From Vigna angularis (taxonomy: Eukaryota; Streptophyta; Magnoliopsida; Fabales; Fabaceae), in the NCBI RefSeq assembly GCF_016808095.1, contig NC_068970.1, forward strand, positions 24,038,501-24,102,500: a DNA stretch of 64,000 nt, read 5' to 3'. Position 1 is the first letter of the stretch. Each line of letters starts with the position of its first letter. The translations under genes and the position numbers were made by a program. The notes beneath the pieces were generated by a model that saw nothing but the letters and a program-made list of their open reading frames with translations, was not told where the DNA came from and did no database searches. Of this stretch, positions 1-10,144 are shown one piece after another.

Positions 1-697
1 TAGCCTCTGTAGAGATTTGTTTTTCTTTCCTTTCTTGTTGGATAATGAGAGAAAAGACACGATTAACGTTGGGAAGAGGGTCCATCAAGAGTATCTGCAT
101 CTTGACAGTATTGTAAGAATCGTTTAAACCTTTCAGAAAGCATATTACATGCTCAGCTTCTCTGTATTTCAAAGAAATTTTGGATAAATCGCAGCTGCAA
201 GGAGTGGCACAAGTGCAAGTGGGTATAGGCCTTAAAGACTCAAGTTCTTCCCACAATATTTTTAAATCTGTGAAAAATTGACTCACCCCCCTTTCACCTT
301 GTCGAATGGAATGTATTTCTTGCAGTAAGTCAGAGATTTTGAAGTAATCTCCCTTAGAAAACCTTTCTTTGAGCTCATCCCATAGCTCTTTAGCCTCCTC
401 AATGTAAATCACACTTTCGGCAATGTGGGGGGATAAAGTTTTCGTTATCCAGGATAAGATCATAACGTTGCATCTTTCCCAGGCGTCATAATCAGGGTCA
501 CTTTCTTGAGGTCTTTTTATGGAACCATCAATAAACTTCAGTTTATTCTTTGACAGTAAGGCTCTCCTTAAGCTCCTGCTCCAGGATGAGTAATTATTTT
601 CGTTTAACACTTGAGTGATTAGAGTGAGCCCAGGATTTTCTCCTGGGTGCAAATAGTAGGGACTGGCTGGGTTAGTTGCTGGTTCAAATTGATCCAT
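1..697 (-). CDS. Ty1/copia retrotransposon gag polyprotein, N-terminal part (runs off the window)
   Basis: An uninterrupted minus-strand reading frame of 232 codons starts at the ATG at 697 and is still open at base 1. It shows the plant copia gag (UBN2/Retrotran_gag_3) layout: a leader ending in HPGENPGLTL, then NENNYSSWSRSLRRAL, KFIDGSI, a DYDAWERCN block, and a helical region with AKELWDELKERFSKGD and FFTDLKILWEELESL. The family's Gag coats retrotransposon RNA in cytoplasmic particles. A tRNA-Met-type primer site and an LTR lie just upstream (782-1202), so polarity and element type agree. No stop or frameshift is seen, so the copy may be fairly young. The zinc knuckle, protease, integrase and RT would lie to the left of the window. 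Confidence 0.88.
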   Translation of the reverse strand, partial: MDQFEPATNPASPYYLHPGENPGLTLITQVLNENNYSSWSRSLRRALLSKNKLKFIDGSIKRPQESDPDYDAWERCNVMILSWITKTLSPHIAESVIYIEEAKELWDELKERFSKGDYFKISDLLQEIHSIRQGERGVSQFFTDLKILWEELESLRPIPTCTCATPCSCDLSKISLKYREAEHVICFLKGLNDSYNTVKMQILLMDPLPNVNRVFSLIIQQERKEKQISTEA

Positions 698-781
698 GGT
701 GGAATAAAGAAACCACCAAGAGGGCCCAAGAAAAGTCAAGAACGATCAGAGGGATGAACGGAAGCAGAGCAGGCACTTAGA

Positions 782-796
782 CCTGCTCTGATACCA
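782..796 (-). other. Retrotransposon primer binding site (tRNA-Met type)
   Basis: Read on the minus strand this is TGGTATCAGAGCAGG, the usual priming site of plant copia elements, complementary to the 3' end of initiator tRNA-Met. It lies 3 bases inside the LTR end and about 85 bases before the gag start. Confidence 0.85.
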
Positions 797-799
797 TAT

Positions 800-1202
800 T
801 GAAACAAGCCCAGCACTGTGCACTTACAATATTGATGGCCCAATTCCTCTGCTGGCCCATGTGGCATATTAATCTGATAGTGGATTGCGTGCGTGGCATA
901 ATGCGGAAAGAGGGAAGATTGAAAGAGAGAGAAAAGCGATACAGAGAACAAGAGGCGATGGATGGAGAAGGGACCGGTGGCTCCCTCGACGGTGATCCGA
1001 GGCGGTGGTGGCCGGAGATCAAGAAGAAGAAAGTGTAGATCTGAAAAACGGTGAGTAACGTAAACTAATTCTTTCTTTATTCTGTTAATATTGTCAAAAA
1101 CTGTATACAATGACATTAATTGAAAAAGGGGAAAGGAACCCTATATATATAGGGTTCCATGGAGGACAAATAACTGTTGAAAGACAGTTAAGAGAATCAA
1201 CA
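800..1202 (-). mobile_element. 5' LTR of the copia element
   Basis: On the minus strand this block begins TGTTGATTCTC and ends TTGTTTCA, giving canonical TG...CA ends, directly before the primer site. It contains a TATA core (1141-1152) inside a perfect 24-base palindrome (1135-1158) and CT-rich R/U5-like sequence. The 3' LTR is outside the window, so the target duplication and LTR-LTR divergence cannot be read. The right border abuts decayed Mutator-like coding sequence, so the element inserted into that relic. Confidence 0.75.
1135..1158 (-). promoter_or_regulatory. LTR TATA box within a perfect palindrome
   Basis: The 24 bases read identically on both strands, with CTATATATATAG at the centre. 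The position in the LTR suits the U3 core promoter. Transcription toward gag is inferred from element polarity. Confidence 0.55.
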
Positions 1203-1838
1203 GTGATTCTCAATAACCTCCTCTTCAAACTCATTTCCAATTACTAAGATCATAGTCATCCTAACCTTGACCTTAACCCTCCCCCTCCATAACAACCTAA
1301 GGCATACCATTTCCCTCCATAGCAACTTTAGGCTGGCTCTAACCTTTAACAACAAACACATGCTAGCCTCCTCCCTCCACAACAACCTCAAGTTGGCCCT
1401 CTCCCTCTACAACAACCTCATACTGACCCTCCATATGAACTTTTTCGTCACAATCACCCTTTTCTGCCACATAAACCTCATTCATAAAATCACTCTTATT
1501 ACAATCACCCTTAGGAGGAAAATATTTCAACTATTTATTATTTGAGGTTCAAACATCATGTGTACAACATACAAGTGAACTAAACCATTGAGTGTGACAA
1601 TGTTCACCATATGACATGCACCTTTGTCATCACATAAAAGTCTCAACTTTTCTTCCAACAAAAAACTTCCACCTATTGAATACCACAACTTCTTAACATT
1701 CACACAACCAATCCTCTTCAGAATGGACAAAATCTCAAAGTAGTTTCATGTGTGTGGATCACATGATGAAATACTACTTCTTACATATTTGAGTGACCTA
1801 TTATTCACAAACTTTCTACCATGATGAAACACCACTTT
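1203..1838 (-). pseudogene. Decayed Mutator-like (MULE) transposase gene, N-terminal PB1-like part
   Basis: On the minus strand a PB1-like domain, found at the N-terminus of many legume MULE proteins, can be followed. It runs from FHHGRKFVNNRSLKYV (about 1830) through NYFEILSILKRIGCVNVKKL, EEKLRLLCDDKGACHMVN and GLVHLYVVHMM to a stop near 1530. Downstream, a 30-base repeat (1281-1440) encodes, in one frame, acidic EVVVEGEG-type repeats typical of the hinge after this domain, but stops and frame changes interrupt it. No transposase core is present. The left edge is the copia LTR, so that insertion truncates or splits the relic. The domain name is family knowledge; the breaks are seen directly. 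Confidence 0.7.
1281..1440. repeat. 30-bp degenerate minisatellite (about 5 copies)
   Basis: Units begin CTCCATAACAACCT or a close variant every 30 bases (four full units and a partial fifth). It lies within the decayed MULE gene and corresponds to its acidic repeat region on the minus strand. Confidence 0.75.
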
Positions 1839-4009
1839 AAAAAACGACTTGTACATCTCAAGTAATATATATTTTTCTATATATATATATATAATCTTAT
1901 CAAATATAAAAATATCTAAAGAATATAAGACATCTTATATTCCATCCACAAACACAAGAAACCAATTTCAAATGGAAAACTATAATGAAAACACCATTAC
2001 ACATAATAGGAAACTACTACTCTTAGCTGATTCATATAAAAAATATGCTCTCAATAATATTACACAAAATTACAAAGAAGCACGATATTCAAATAGGAAA
2101 AAAATATAAAAGAAAAACACAAACCTTTAATTATGCAATCATCACAACACGGACAAAAATAGTAAATTAAGACTTTTTTCTCCAATGCAATATTGAAAGA
2201 TAAATTTCTATAAACAGAAGAACAGGAATTTAATAACTGAATCACACTTAATCTGTTGGTAATTAAAAAAAAATTGTTGTTACGAACAATTTGGGTTTTG
2301 GAATTTGGTTGAAACGAGAATTGTGTGGTTTGAACATTTTTTCAATCTACTGACTATATAGGTGGGGCATTCACAATTAATTCACCATGCATTTATTCTT
2401 ATGCTAACCCATACTAATTAATGAAATTTCTCATGGCCCAAAAGAAAAACGCTTTGTAGAAATTTCAATAATTTAATACATGTTACTACAAATATTATTT
2501 TGTCAAATGAAGAATGGAAAATAAAAAAAAAATAATATAAAAGCACTTTTATTACATGTCAATAAAACAATATTTGTTTGTTTACTAATATAACAAATTA
2601 ACAAAATTGTCAATTTATATTTTTACATTTACAAAAAAAGTTATAAATAAAAAAGAATTGATTAAGTATGATGATTGAATAATAAAGTATTTATTTTATT
2701 GAAAATGTCTGAAATTTGATTCAGCAACAGAGGCAAATATTAAATTTTGGAAAGAAATATCTTAGGAAAGAAATGAAGAATCCCTTGGATTTGTTCTTCT
2801 GAGTGCAATCTCTTTGATATGATACGATGGACCAAAACATTATCTCTTCCTCCCATTTCCCCATAAACTCCACTTGTCCGCTGCACGCTCTATATAACTA
2901 AACCTGCTCCATAATTTCTTTCCTGAAAAATATTTTAAACACCATTACTCTATAATTTACTTCTTAACTCTATTTTAACTTCTTATTATACATTTCGATT
3001 ACTGAAATAATCAATCTGGAAAATATACTTTTCATATACTAGTATTGCTTGATATATAAGATTATGCATTGCTTCATATACTTGAATATAAAAAATTATG
3101 AAATTATTTTCCGTTATAGAAAAAGTTGAAAATGGTATAGCTGAGTTGACAGTGTTAAAAATGGTCATCCATTGCACATCACTTGCTTCTGGTTGCGTGC
3201 ATAAGTATTTGATTTGAATACAACTCCTCTGTTTAATTATATAAATCTCTGCTTTACCTTCATTTTGTCAGAATAAATAAAGAAAATTATATATGTTTAG
3301 ATTCTTTTACGAAGGGGTCTTAACAATCTATATATCCATCCATTCAGTCGTAAAACTGTTGATACTGTTACTGTAACATAAAATAAAAATTCTTATATTG
3401 TTTCTGATTTTCATTTTTGGGTCCTATAATATTAATACTTAAAAAATAATGAAAAGTATTTGTTAATCTTAATGTGATGAACCTTGAAAGAAATGAAACC
3501 TCGTATTACATATAAAAGAAATATGGTTACACATTGGATTAAAAAAAGAAGATATTATATGAGTTTGGTATATGTATCTTAGTCCCCATAGCACAAGTGG
3601 AGTGGACCCATATCTATTTTCTTTGGTTCGAAGGTTGTATGTGTGGACAAAATAATATTTGAAATCCAAGAAAAGGAAGTATCATGTACGGACCACACGT
3701 CTATTGATTCAATGTTCATCACCATAAACCGTGAATGAGTACCAAAAGTCATGCAAAAGAAACTTGCTAAGTGCATGAACAGTGATCTTCTACCATTTAC
3801 AGACCCAGAGTCTTGTCGCTTTATTTCAACTACAATTGCACCTTCCTTATAAAAAATATATATATATAGATACCCAAAATGGAATATGACACCCAAATCA
3901 TACGTTCTGAAACAAAGATATAGAATTTTATAAATGTTGTATGCTACAGGAAACGAAGAATATAGACATGTACATTTTGAATTGTATTTAAAGTATTCAA
4001 TGTGCACGT
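1839..4009. other. AT-rich intergenic DNA, no supported gene
   Basis: Mostly A/T runs. Around 2820-2930 there is a less AT-rich stretch with a TATA-like CTATATAACT (about 2890) that resembles a core promoter, but no coding sequence follows. A 142-codon minus-strand frame at 3579-4007 contains a non-repetitive stretch at about 3590-3850 that I cannot assign to a family. Nothing else stands out. Confidence 0.5.
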
Positions 4010-5040
4010 ATTATTATAAATTTTTTTGAAATTATTAACAAAAATAAATTTGTTAACAAATTTAAATTATTGATAAATTTCATCAACAACTTTTTAAAAT
4101 GTAATTACCAAAATATTTTACTAATAAATTTATTTTTGTCAATAAAATTTATTAATAAATTTATTAATAATACAGATTTTAATTATTCACTAATTTTTCT
4201 TCGGTAATTATATACATTAAAATTTATTAATAAAATTTGTCGATAATTTAAAATTTTTATCACCAATATATTTGTCCATCGATTAAAAATTTGGTATATT
4301 TCATATTTAAATATGGATTTTATTATAATTTAAAAGTAGGTAATATGTTTGTAAATTCGTTAATTATTATATATTTTAAAATTTATTACTAAAATTCTTT
4401 AGTAATTTAAAATTTTTATTACCGATAGTTTTCCAATTCGTCGAGAAAATAACGATAAATTTTTTATTGAAAATTAACAAGAAATATATTATAAATTAAG
4501 TGGATGGATGAGAAAAAGATGTCAAAAATACAATCACGACACAATGATTACACAACAATGGTACGGTGGTGGCACAATAACGATGGCGTGGTGATGATGC
4601 AGTAATAGTAGAGGAGAAGAAAGAGAAAAGAAGAGGAGAAGAAAGAGAAAAGAATAGAAGAGAAAGAAAAAGGGTTGAAAGAGAAGGTGATTGTGAAGGA
4701 AAACATGGTGGTGTGGCGATGACAAAGGAATAGGAAGTAGGGATAGGTGGTGAAAGAAAAAAAAATGAAAAGATAAAAGAAAAATTAAAAAGAAAAAAGA
4801 AAAAAGTGTACCAGATTACAATATTTGTCACAAGTTTTTTTATAAATATTTTTTATCAATAATTACCAGTAAAATTCTTGTTCCATCAATAAAATTTATT
4901 GACGTATATTTTACAAACAGATTTTTTATTTACAGATTTTTTATTTTTAGTAAATCTTCTATAGACAGTTAATAATGATTTATCAACTAATTTTATATAT
5001 TACCGGTAAATATTGATAGTTGATAACGTCAAGCATTGAT
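4010..5040. mobile_element. Putative non-autonomous DNA element with AT-rich subterminal repeats
   Basis: Both flanks (4010-4490 and 4840-5040) are filled with variants of words such as ATTAATAAATTT, GATAAATTT and AATTACC in both orientations. They enclose a compositionally different, purine-rich centre (4500-4830). This layout resembles the subterminal arrays of CACTA-type or similar elements. I could not define terminal inverted repeats or a target duplication, so the borders are approximate. Confidence 0.3.
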
Positions 5041-5865
5041 ATATACTTTGTAGGTATATAAATGGATTATTACATTTCTTTTGTGGACAAAAATATCAAC
5101 TCAAATACAACTTGGTTCCTTCGTATGAGAACACAGTTTATGATCAATAATTTTCTTTTTTAATTTTAAAGTTTCAAAATTTAATCAAAATAATTATTTT
5201 GTAGATAATTCTATTTTGTTATTGATTAATAAAATAACGGAGACAATAAATTCTCTTACATCATACCTAAAATAACTAAAAATCTTTATATAACATTGAT
5301 ATAAAAGACATGTATTTTTTTAAAGATGTTAACACCTATTTATAACTCAATACTTGAATTTAGACATATAATTTAATTATACTATTTATGATTAATTAAA
5401 AATAAGATAAACAAATATTAATATTAGAATCATATATAATTATATATGCTCTAAAAGTACAAAGTGTCTAGTGTTAAGTGTAGTTAGAACAGGAGTACAA
5501 TTATATGTTTTGTTTAATGGAACATGGCTGAAATATAAATTTTATACATGATAAGAATTATAATGATAGTAAATATTATCTTTCATCACAATAATTAATT
5601 AAATCCATTCTCAACGTATTTTATTGTCATCCCAAATTAGAGGTAGTTTATAAAATTAATATTACAGTGCGAAAATAGCATGCAACGTTGTGTATAACGT
5701 TTGATCATGTAATAGTTAATGTAAAAAGTGATCGGTAATAATTTTGTAAATAAAATTACAATTTTAATGTTGGCTACTAACTCTCTCGACATCTTATGTC
5801 TAATAGACTTGGCCTCCCTTATATCAAATGTCATATCTTCTGTCACAAATTGCAATTTCATAACT
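5041..5865. other. AT-rich intergenic DNA
   Basis: No gene, repeat family or structured element recognised. Short reading frames here carry no family motif. Confidence 0.5.
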
Positions 5866-7345
5866 ACAAACCATAATGATTACACAAGTCAGTATGAGCT
5901 ATTGGTTGATGGAGATCTCCCACGAGTATGGTCACAGGAAAACAACTTGAAAGAGGGTAGACTAGCCACAATGCTGCACTATTACCCTAGAATGAGCGTG
6001 AGACGATTGATGAAGTTTAAGATCCCTATCCTTGAGTGTCTATTCCAACCTCAGAAATCCAATTTGTAGGGAAAACCTTAGGAACATTTATAGTTTGGCC
6101 TAAAGCATTGATCATGTTATACCTTGGCCCAACACAAGTACTATAATATTATTATTAGTCTTTTTATCTTATAGTTTATAAATAAATGATCCATAACTTT
6201 AAAAATCTTTATTTCAATTCTTTCATCCTAAAACGTAGGTTATGTGTCAACCTATCATCTAGGAAGATGATGACATGGCGAAAGAAGAACAAAATGATCC
6301 TCTAAGAAAGCTCCTAAAGAACTTAAACAAATTGAATAGATGACCATTAAAAATAGAGTGGAAGTTAAGAGTATTTAGCCTTCAATGTCATGTCTCATTG
6401 TACATTAATTTCAATGATGCATTAGAGATCATTGGAGAGACAAGATGTTGAATATTTCAATCATACAACTATGGTAGATGTAAGATTTTTCATCGTATTC
6501 CATATTTAAATCTTAAAATGACTACTTTTAAATTTATACTTAATTGTCTTGTTATAGCTACACATGGACATACTCATTATGGACCAATGTCAGACTTCCC
6601 TTCATGGATTTATTGAACCTCAAACCATTCAATTTTCTGGAAAACACTTTACCACAAGCAATTATTTGTAAACATGAATGTTTGAATCAAAAAAAAAGAT
6701 ATACATTACACCCTACATTGATGAATATGTGTTATTGAATGTAAAATTTTATGAAGTAATATTAATTATTCGACTAACTATTTGTGATTTAAGGTAGCAC
6801 CCATTAGCAACTAATGGTCATCATTCCAAGACAATGCACAATTGTATGATTTTGTTTCCTACATAGGAAGATGAAATATGAAATAAAATCCATGTTACAA
6901 TCGTAAGTGTTACTTATTTTTTATATCTACTTAGTTATATTAATACTAACATATGTTTCCAATTTAATTAGAGTTGTAGGTAAGCTCAAATAACAACAAA
7001 TTCAAGTAATGTGAAACTCATTCATCTTAAAGTTATTAATTTTCGCATGTCGATGTATGACCTTTATATGTGATTATTTTCTTTGTTATGTTTAGTATAA
7101 CAAGTAGAAAAATTCATGGGAATATAATTATTATGTTATGTTTTGGATATAAATCATCATTCGAGCTATAATTAGAGAGGATTGGACATAACTAATTATA
7201 TATATATATATATATTGGAAATCACATTAAACTTTAAACATTAATATTCATACATAATGAAATTGTGTTATTTTTTCAACAGTTCAAGATTTCATCACTT
7301 ATAACAAATGATACTATGAAGAAAATAAGGTAAGAGTGAACAACA
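5866..7345 (+). pseudogene. Decayed CACTA second gene (relative of 44880-46438)
   Basis: Blocks align in order with exons of the intact CACTA accessory gene further right. QYELLVDGD (5890) matches 44908; GTFIVWPKALIM-like sequence (about 6085) matches 45103; the DDDMA...DPL block (6268) matches 45290; GFIEPQTIQ-like sequence (6605) matches 45627. PLATNGHHSKT-like sequence (6790) matches the HWQLMVI region at 45836, and the WE..YYVMFW-like block (7115) matches the Ulp1 Cys box at 46186. Introns lie at corresponding places, so this is a decayed genomic copy rather than a retrocopy. Many stops and frameshifts break it. The transposase part upstream is not recognisable. Confidence 0.8.
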
Positions 7346-7528
7346 TATCTATTGGAATGGTGGGGTTAAGATCCACAATAACATTATGACTTTTCTTGAA
7401 AACTATCCAAGACAAGATTTTCATTATGAAAATTTTAGTTTTATCTTAATAGTTTAAGTTTTGATAACTTTAGTGTTAATAATTATATTTTGTGTTAATA
7501 GATTTATTTTTAATATATCCGTTATAGT

Positions 7529-8537
7529 AAACACTAATACAGTAAAGGGAAACGACAGCGGTTATTTTTGCTTATACGTAGCGGTTCCGCAACCGAGGCA
7601 TATACAAACGAGACGAAAAGGGGTAGGCTTTTTGCTTCGGTTCTCAGCCGAGGCAAAAATGTGTGTGCTTTTGCCTCGGTTCAAATCCAACCGAGGCGGT
7701 ATAGGAGTTTTTTCTTCTTTATTTTCTTTTCACCATTTGCCAGGTGAGTTGTTAGCCCTTGACCGTAAACCATCGACGCCCATCGATCCATCTCACACCA
7801 CCATCATCAAAGGATAGTGCGCTCCCACCATCACCTGCAAAGAATCAATCAAACACCACCACTCTTGCATATAATCAATCAAACATAAAACAATCCAATC
7901 GAAATCAAAAAAGGAAAGGAAGGAAGCTTCCTCCTTCGCTGCAAATCAAAACGGAGAGAAGAAGAAGAAGAACGAGAACGACCACCGCGCCCTTGTGCCT
8001 CTGCCGCGTCTCCATCGCGCCATTGATGATCCCTCCGCCGTGCCTCCATCAAAACAGAGAAGAGGAACGAAGCCTCCCTCTCGCCAATGAAAGAAAATGG
8101 GAGAAAAGAAAGGAACGACGCAACTTCTGTCTTTGTTCACGAAATTTAACCCTAAACACATGTTATTACCTCAGTTATTTTTTTAACCGAGGCAATAAGG
8201 ATCTATGGCCTCGGTTCTATAAAGAACCGATGCCTAAACTCTCTAAAAAAAATAAAAAATAAAAATTTAAGTTATTTTATGTCTCGGTTCTTTAAACAAC
8301 CGAGGTAATAGACCTTTATGATAATTACAAAAATATTATCGCACTAGTTTTAGGTATTGGTTCTTTAAACAACCGAAATATATACGTTTACGATAATTAC
8401 AAAAATGTCACCGTGCCAATTTTAGGCATCGGTTCTTTTTGAACTGAGACATATACATTTATGATAATTATAAAAATATCACCGTATCATTTTTTGCTTC
8501 AGTTACAGTTAAATCGATATCAAATGCGCTAGTTAAA
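7529..8537. mobile_element. Small CACTA-like non-autonomous element
   Basis: The left end CACTAATACAGTAAAGGG (7532) is a variant of the CACTAGTGCAGAAA terminus at 40280. The right end ATGCGCTAGTT (to 8534) is a decayed form of its complement. Both sides carry AAA (7529-7531, 8535-8537), fitting a 3-bp target duplication. Subterminal regions repeat CCTCGGTT and its complement AACCGAGG (7593-7700, 8170-8310; decayed to 8480), the arrangement expected for transposase-binding arrays. The middle (7740-8160) is much more GC-rich, with purine-rich and CGCC-rich stretches, and carries a 167-codon frame of low complexity. No transposase is encoded. Confidence 0.6.
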
Positions 8538-8649
8538 ATCTTTTTTTTACTAATGAAATTTTATGTGCAATACTTTCTATATCAATATCAAATGCGCTAG
8601 TTAAAACCTTTTTTTTACTAATGAAATTTTCTGCTGCAATACTTTCTAT
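8513..8649. repeat. 68/69-bp tandem duplication
   Basis: 8513-8580 is repeated at 8581-8649 with few differences; both copies contain AAATGCGCTAGTTAAAA. The first copy spans the right border of the CACTA-like element and its flank. Confidence 0.85.
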
Positions 8650-9519
8650 ATTCCAAGTTTGAGTAAACTATAAATATAAACAAAACTTAAGAAAAATAAT
8701 AATATTTAACATTTGTTAACGACATCAACCATGATGCTCTGACGTCCTTTATTAACAAATGTCAAATGTTATCCTTTTTTATGTTAAAAGGACATTCAAA
8801 ATGTAGTATTCTTTATTAAAATGTATTTAACTCTCACGTTATTAATATTTTTGAATATCTGATTTCAACATCAACATCAATTTGATATATCCGATTAAAA
8901 CAGAGAATTTTTTCTCTTATATCAAAAAGTAAAAAATAACCTAAGTTCAAAGCCATTTTTATGGTAGTGTAGTTAAGATTATTCTTCCACTATTTTATAT
9001 TTTTTTATAGTTCAAAACATCTTTTAAAATTCATAAGGTTGTAATAGATATGCTCCCTTTATTTTGTTGGAGGACTGTTTCCTTTAGTGTGATGTCATCA
9101 TAATATGTTTGTTTAATGTATTTTCATAATGAATAGTATGAAGGTTTAATAATTTTTTATTTAATAATAGTTCAATTTATAAATTTTTTTGTCAGTCTTA
9201 ATATTTACTAGAAGGAGTTAATTTGACTCTTTTTTTATTAAGATGATGATTTGACCGTGTGAAACATTTATGTTTATACAGAAGATAATTATTCACATAA
9301 GTCCTCATCTTGTAATAATATTCACATGGACTGGTTTAATAAATATTGAAATCACATTAAATTAGAAAAATTAAGAAAAAAAATTAAACAATTATATTAA
9401 GATTAAAACAACTATTAATATTAATATTGAAATGAAAAGAGTTATTAAGCTTATTTTTCATATTTAACTTCGTATATTTAACCAAGCTTGTTTGTATTTT
9501 AATTTAATTAAAAACAAGG

Positions 9520-9520
<1 letters not shown>
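8650..9520. other. AT-rich DNA with a possible second CACTA-type end
   Basis: Around 8706-8770 AACATTTGTTAA recurs in inverted form. At 8954-8973 the sequence ends ATTTTTATGGTAGTG, which read backwards is CACTACCATAAAAAT, a plausible CACTA terminus. It could be the 3' end of the decayed element at 5866-7345, with the smaller element nested in it, but the matching left end was not found. Nothing is recognised from 8975 to 9520. Confidence 0.3.

Positions 9521-9571
<51 letters not shown>
9521..9571. repeat. (TA)n microsatellite
   Basis: About 25 uninterrupted TA units. Confidence 0.95.
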
Positions 9572-9575
<4 letters not shown>

Positions 9576-9648
9576 CAGACATGTATAATATATGACCTTT
9601 TTATGTCAATAGAAATATTAAAAATAATAAAGGATGCATTTTCACAAT

Positions 9649-10136
9649 TACGATGAGAGAAAAATTCGCACCCATGGATATTTGTGGATAAAATTCGTAA
9701 CAGATAGTTGATATCCACGAATATTTATATAGGTTGTGGGTAGGAAGTTTTTTAATACCTGTTTATAAACGGGTCGGGTCCGCAAATATCCGCTACCTGC
9801 AAAAAATAAAAATAAAAATTTAATTTATATTTTATTAAGTTAGATTTAATTAAAATTAACATTAATTAATATTTTATAAGGTTAAATATAATTAAAATTA
9901 AATTTTAATTTATATTTAATTTAATATATTATATTTTATATATTTTTTGTAATTTTATTTAAGTTTTATTATAATATTTTATAAAAATATTTTTTTTAAA
10001 ATATTGCGAGTTTTAAAATATCCGCAGATATTTTTTAAACGGATATCCGTACGGATAGCGAATGAATTTTTTTTTTGTCGGGTCAGATTGCAGGTAGACA
10101 CTATCTGTACCCGACCCAACCTGTTGTCATTCCTAA
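9649..10136 (-). mobile_element. hAT-like MITE, copy 1
   Basis: A 488-base unit flanked by TTCACAAT at 9641-9648 and 10137-10144, an 8-bp duplication typical of hAT insertions (border uncertain by one base). Its right end, read on the minus strand, starts TAGGAATGACAACAGG. Inside are clustered ATATCCGC/GCGGATAT words and a long A/T core. A second, inverted-orientation copy lies at 34778-35304. No coding capacity. Confidence 0.65.
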
Positions 10137-10144
10137 TTCACAAT

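Noticed and set aside
3579..4007. 142-codon minus-strand frame
   Set aside because: Part of it is non-repetitive, but no motif, splice partner or promoter could be tied to it; noted only in the intergenic entry.
4496..4831. 111-codon Ser/Phe-rich minus-strand frame
   Set aside because: It is the complement of a purine-rich low-complexity stretch; no domain and no splice context.
7759..8262. 167-codon plus-strand frame inside the small CACTA-like element
   Set aside because: Dominated by Lys/Arg/Ser low complexity from purine-rich DNA and the CCTCGGTT repeats; may overlie captured non-coding sequence.
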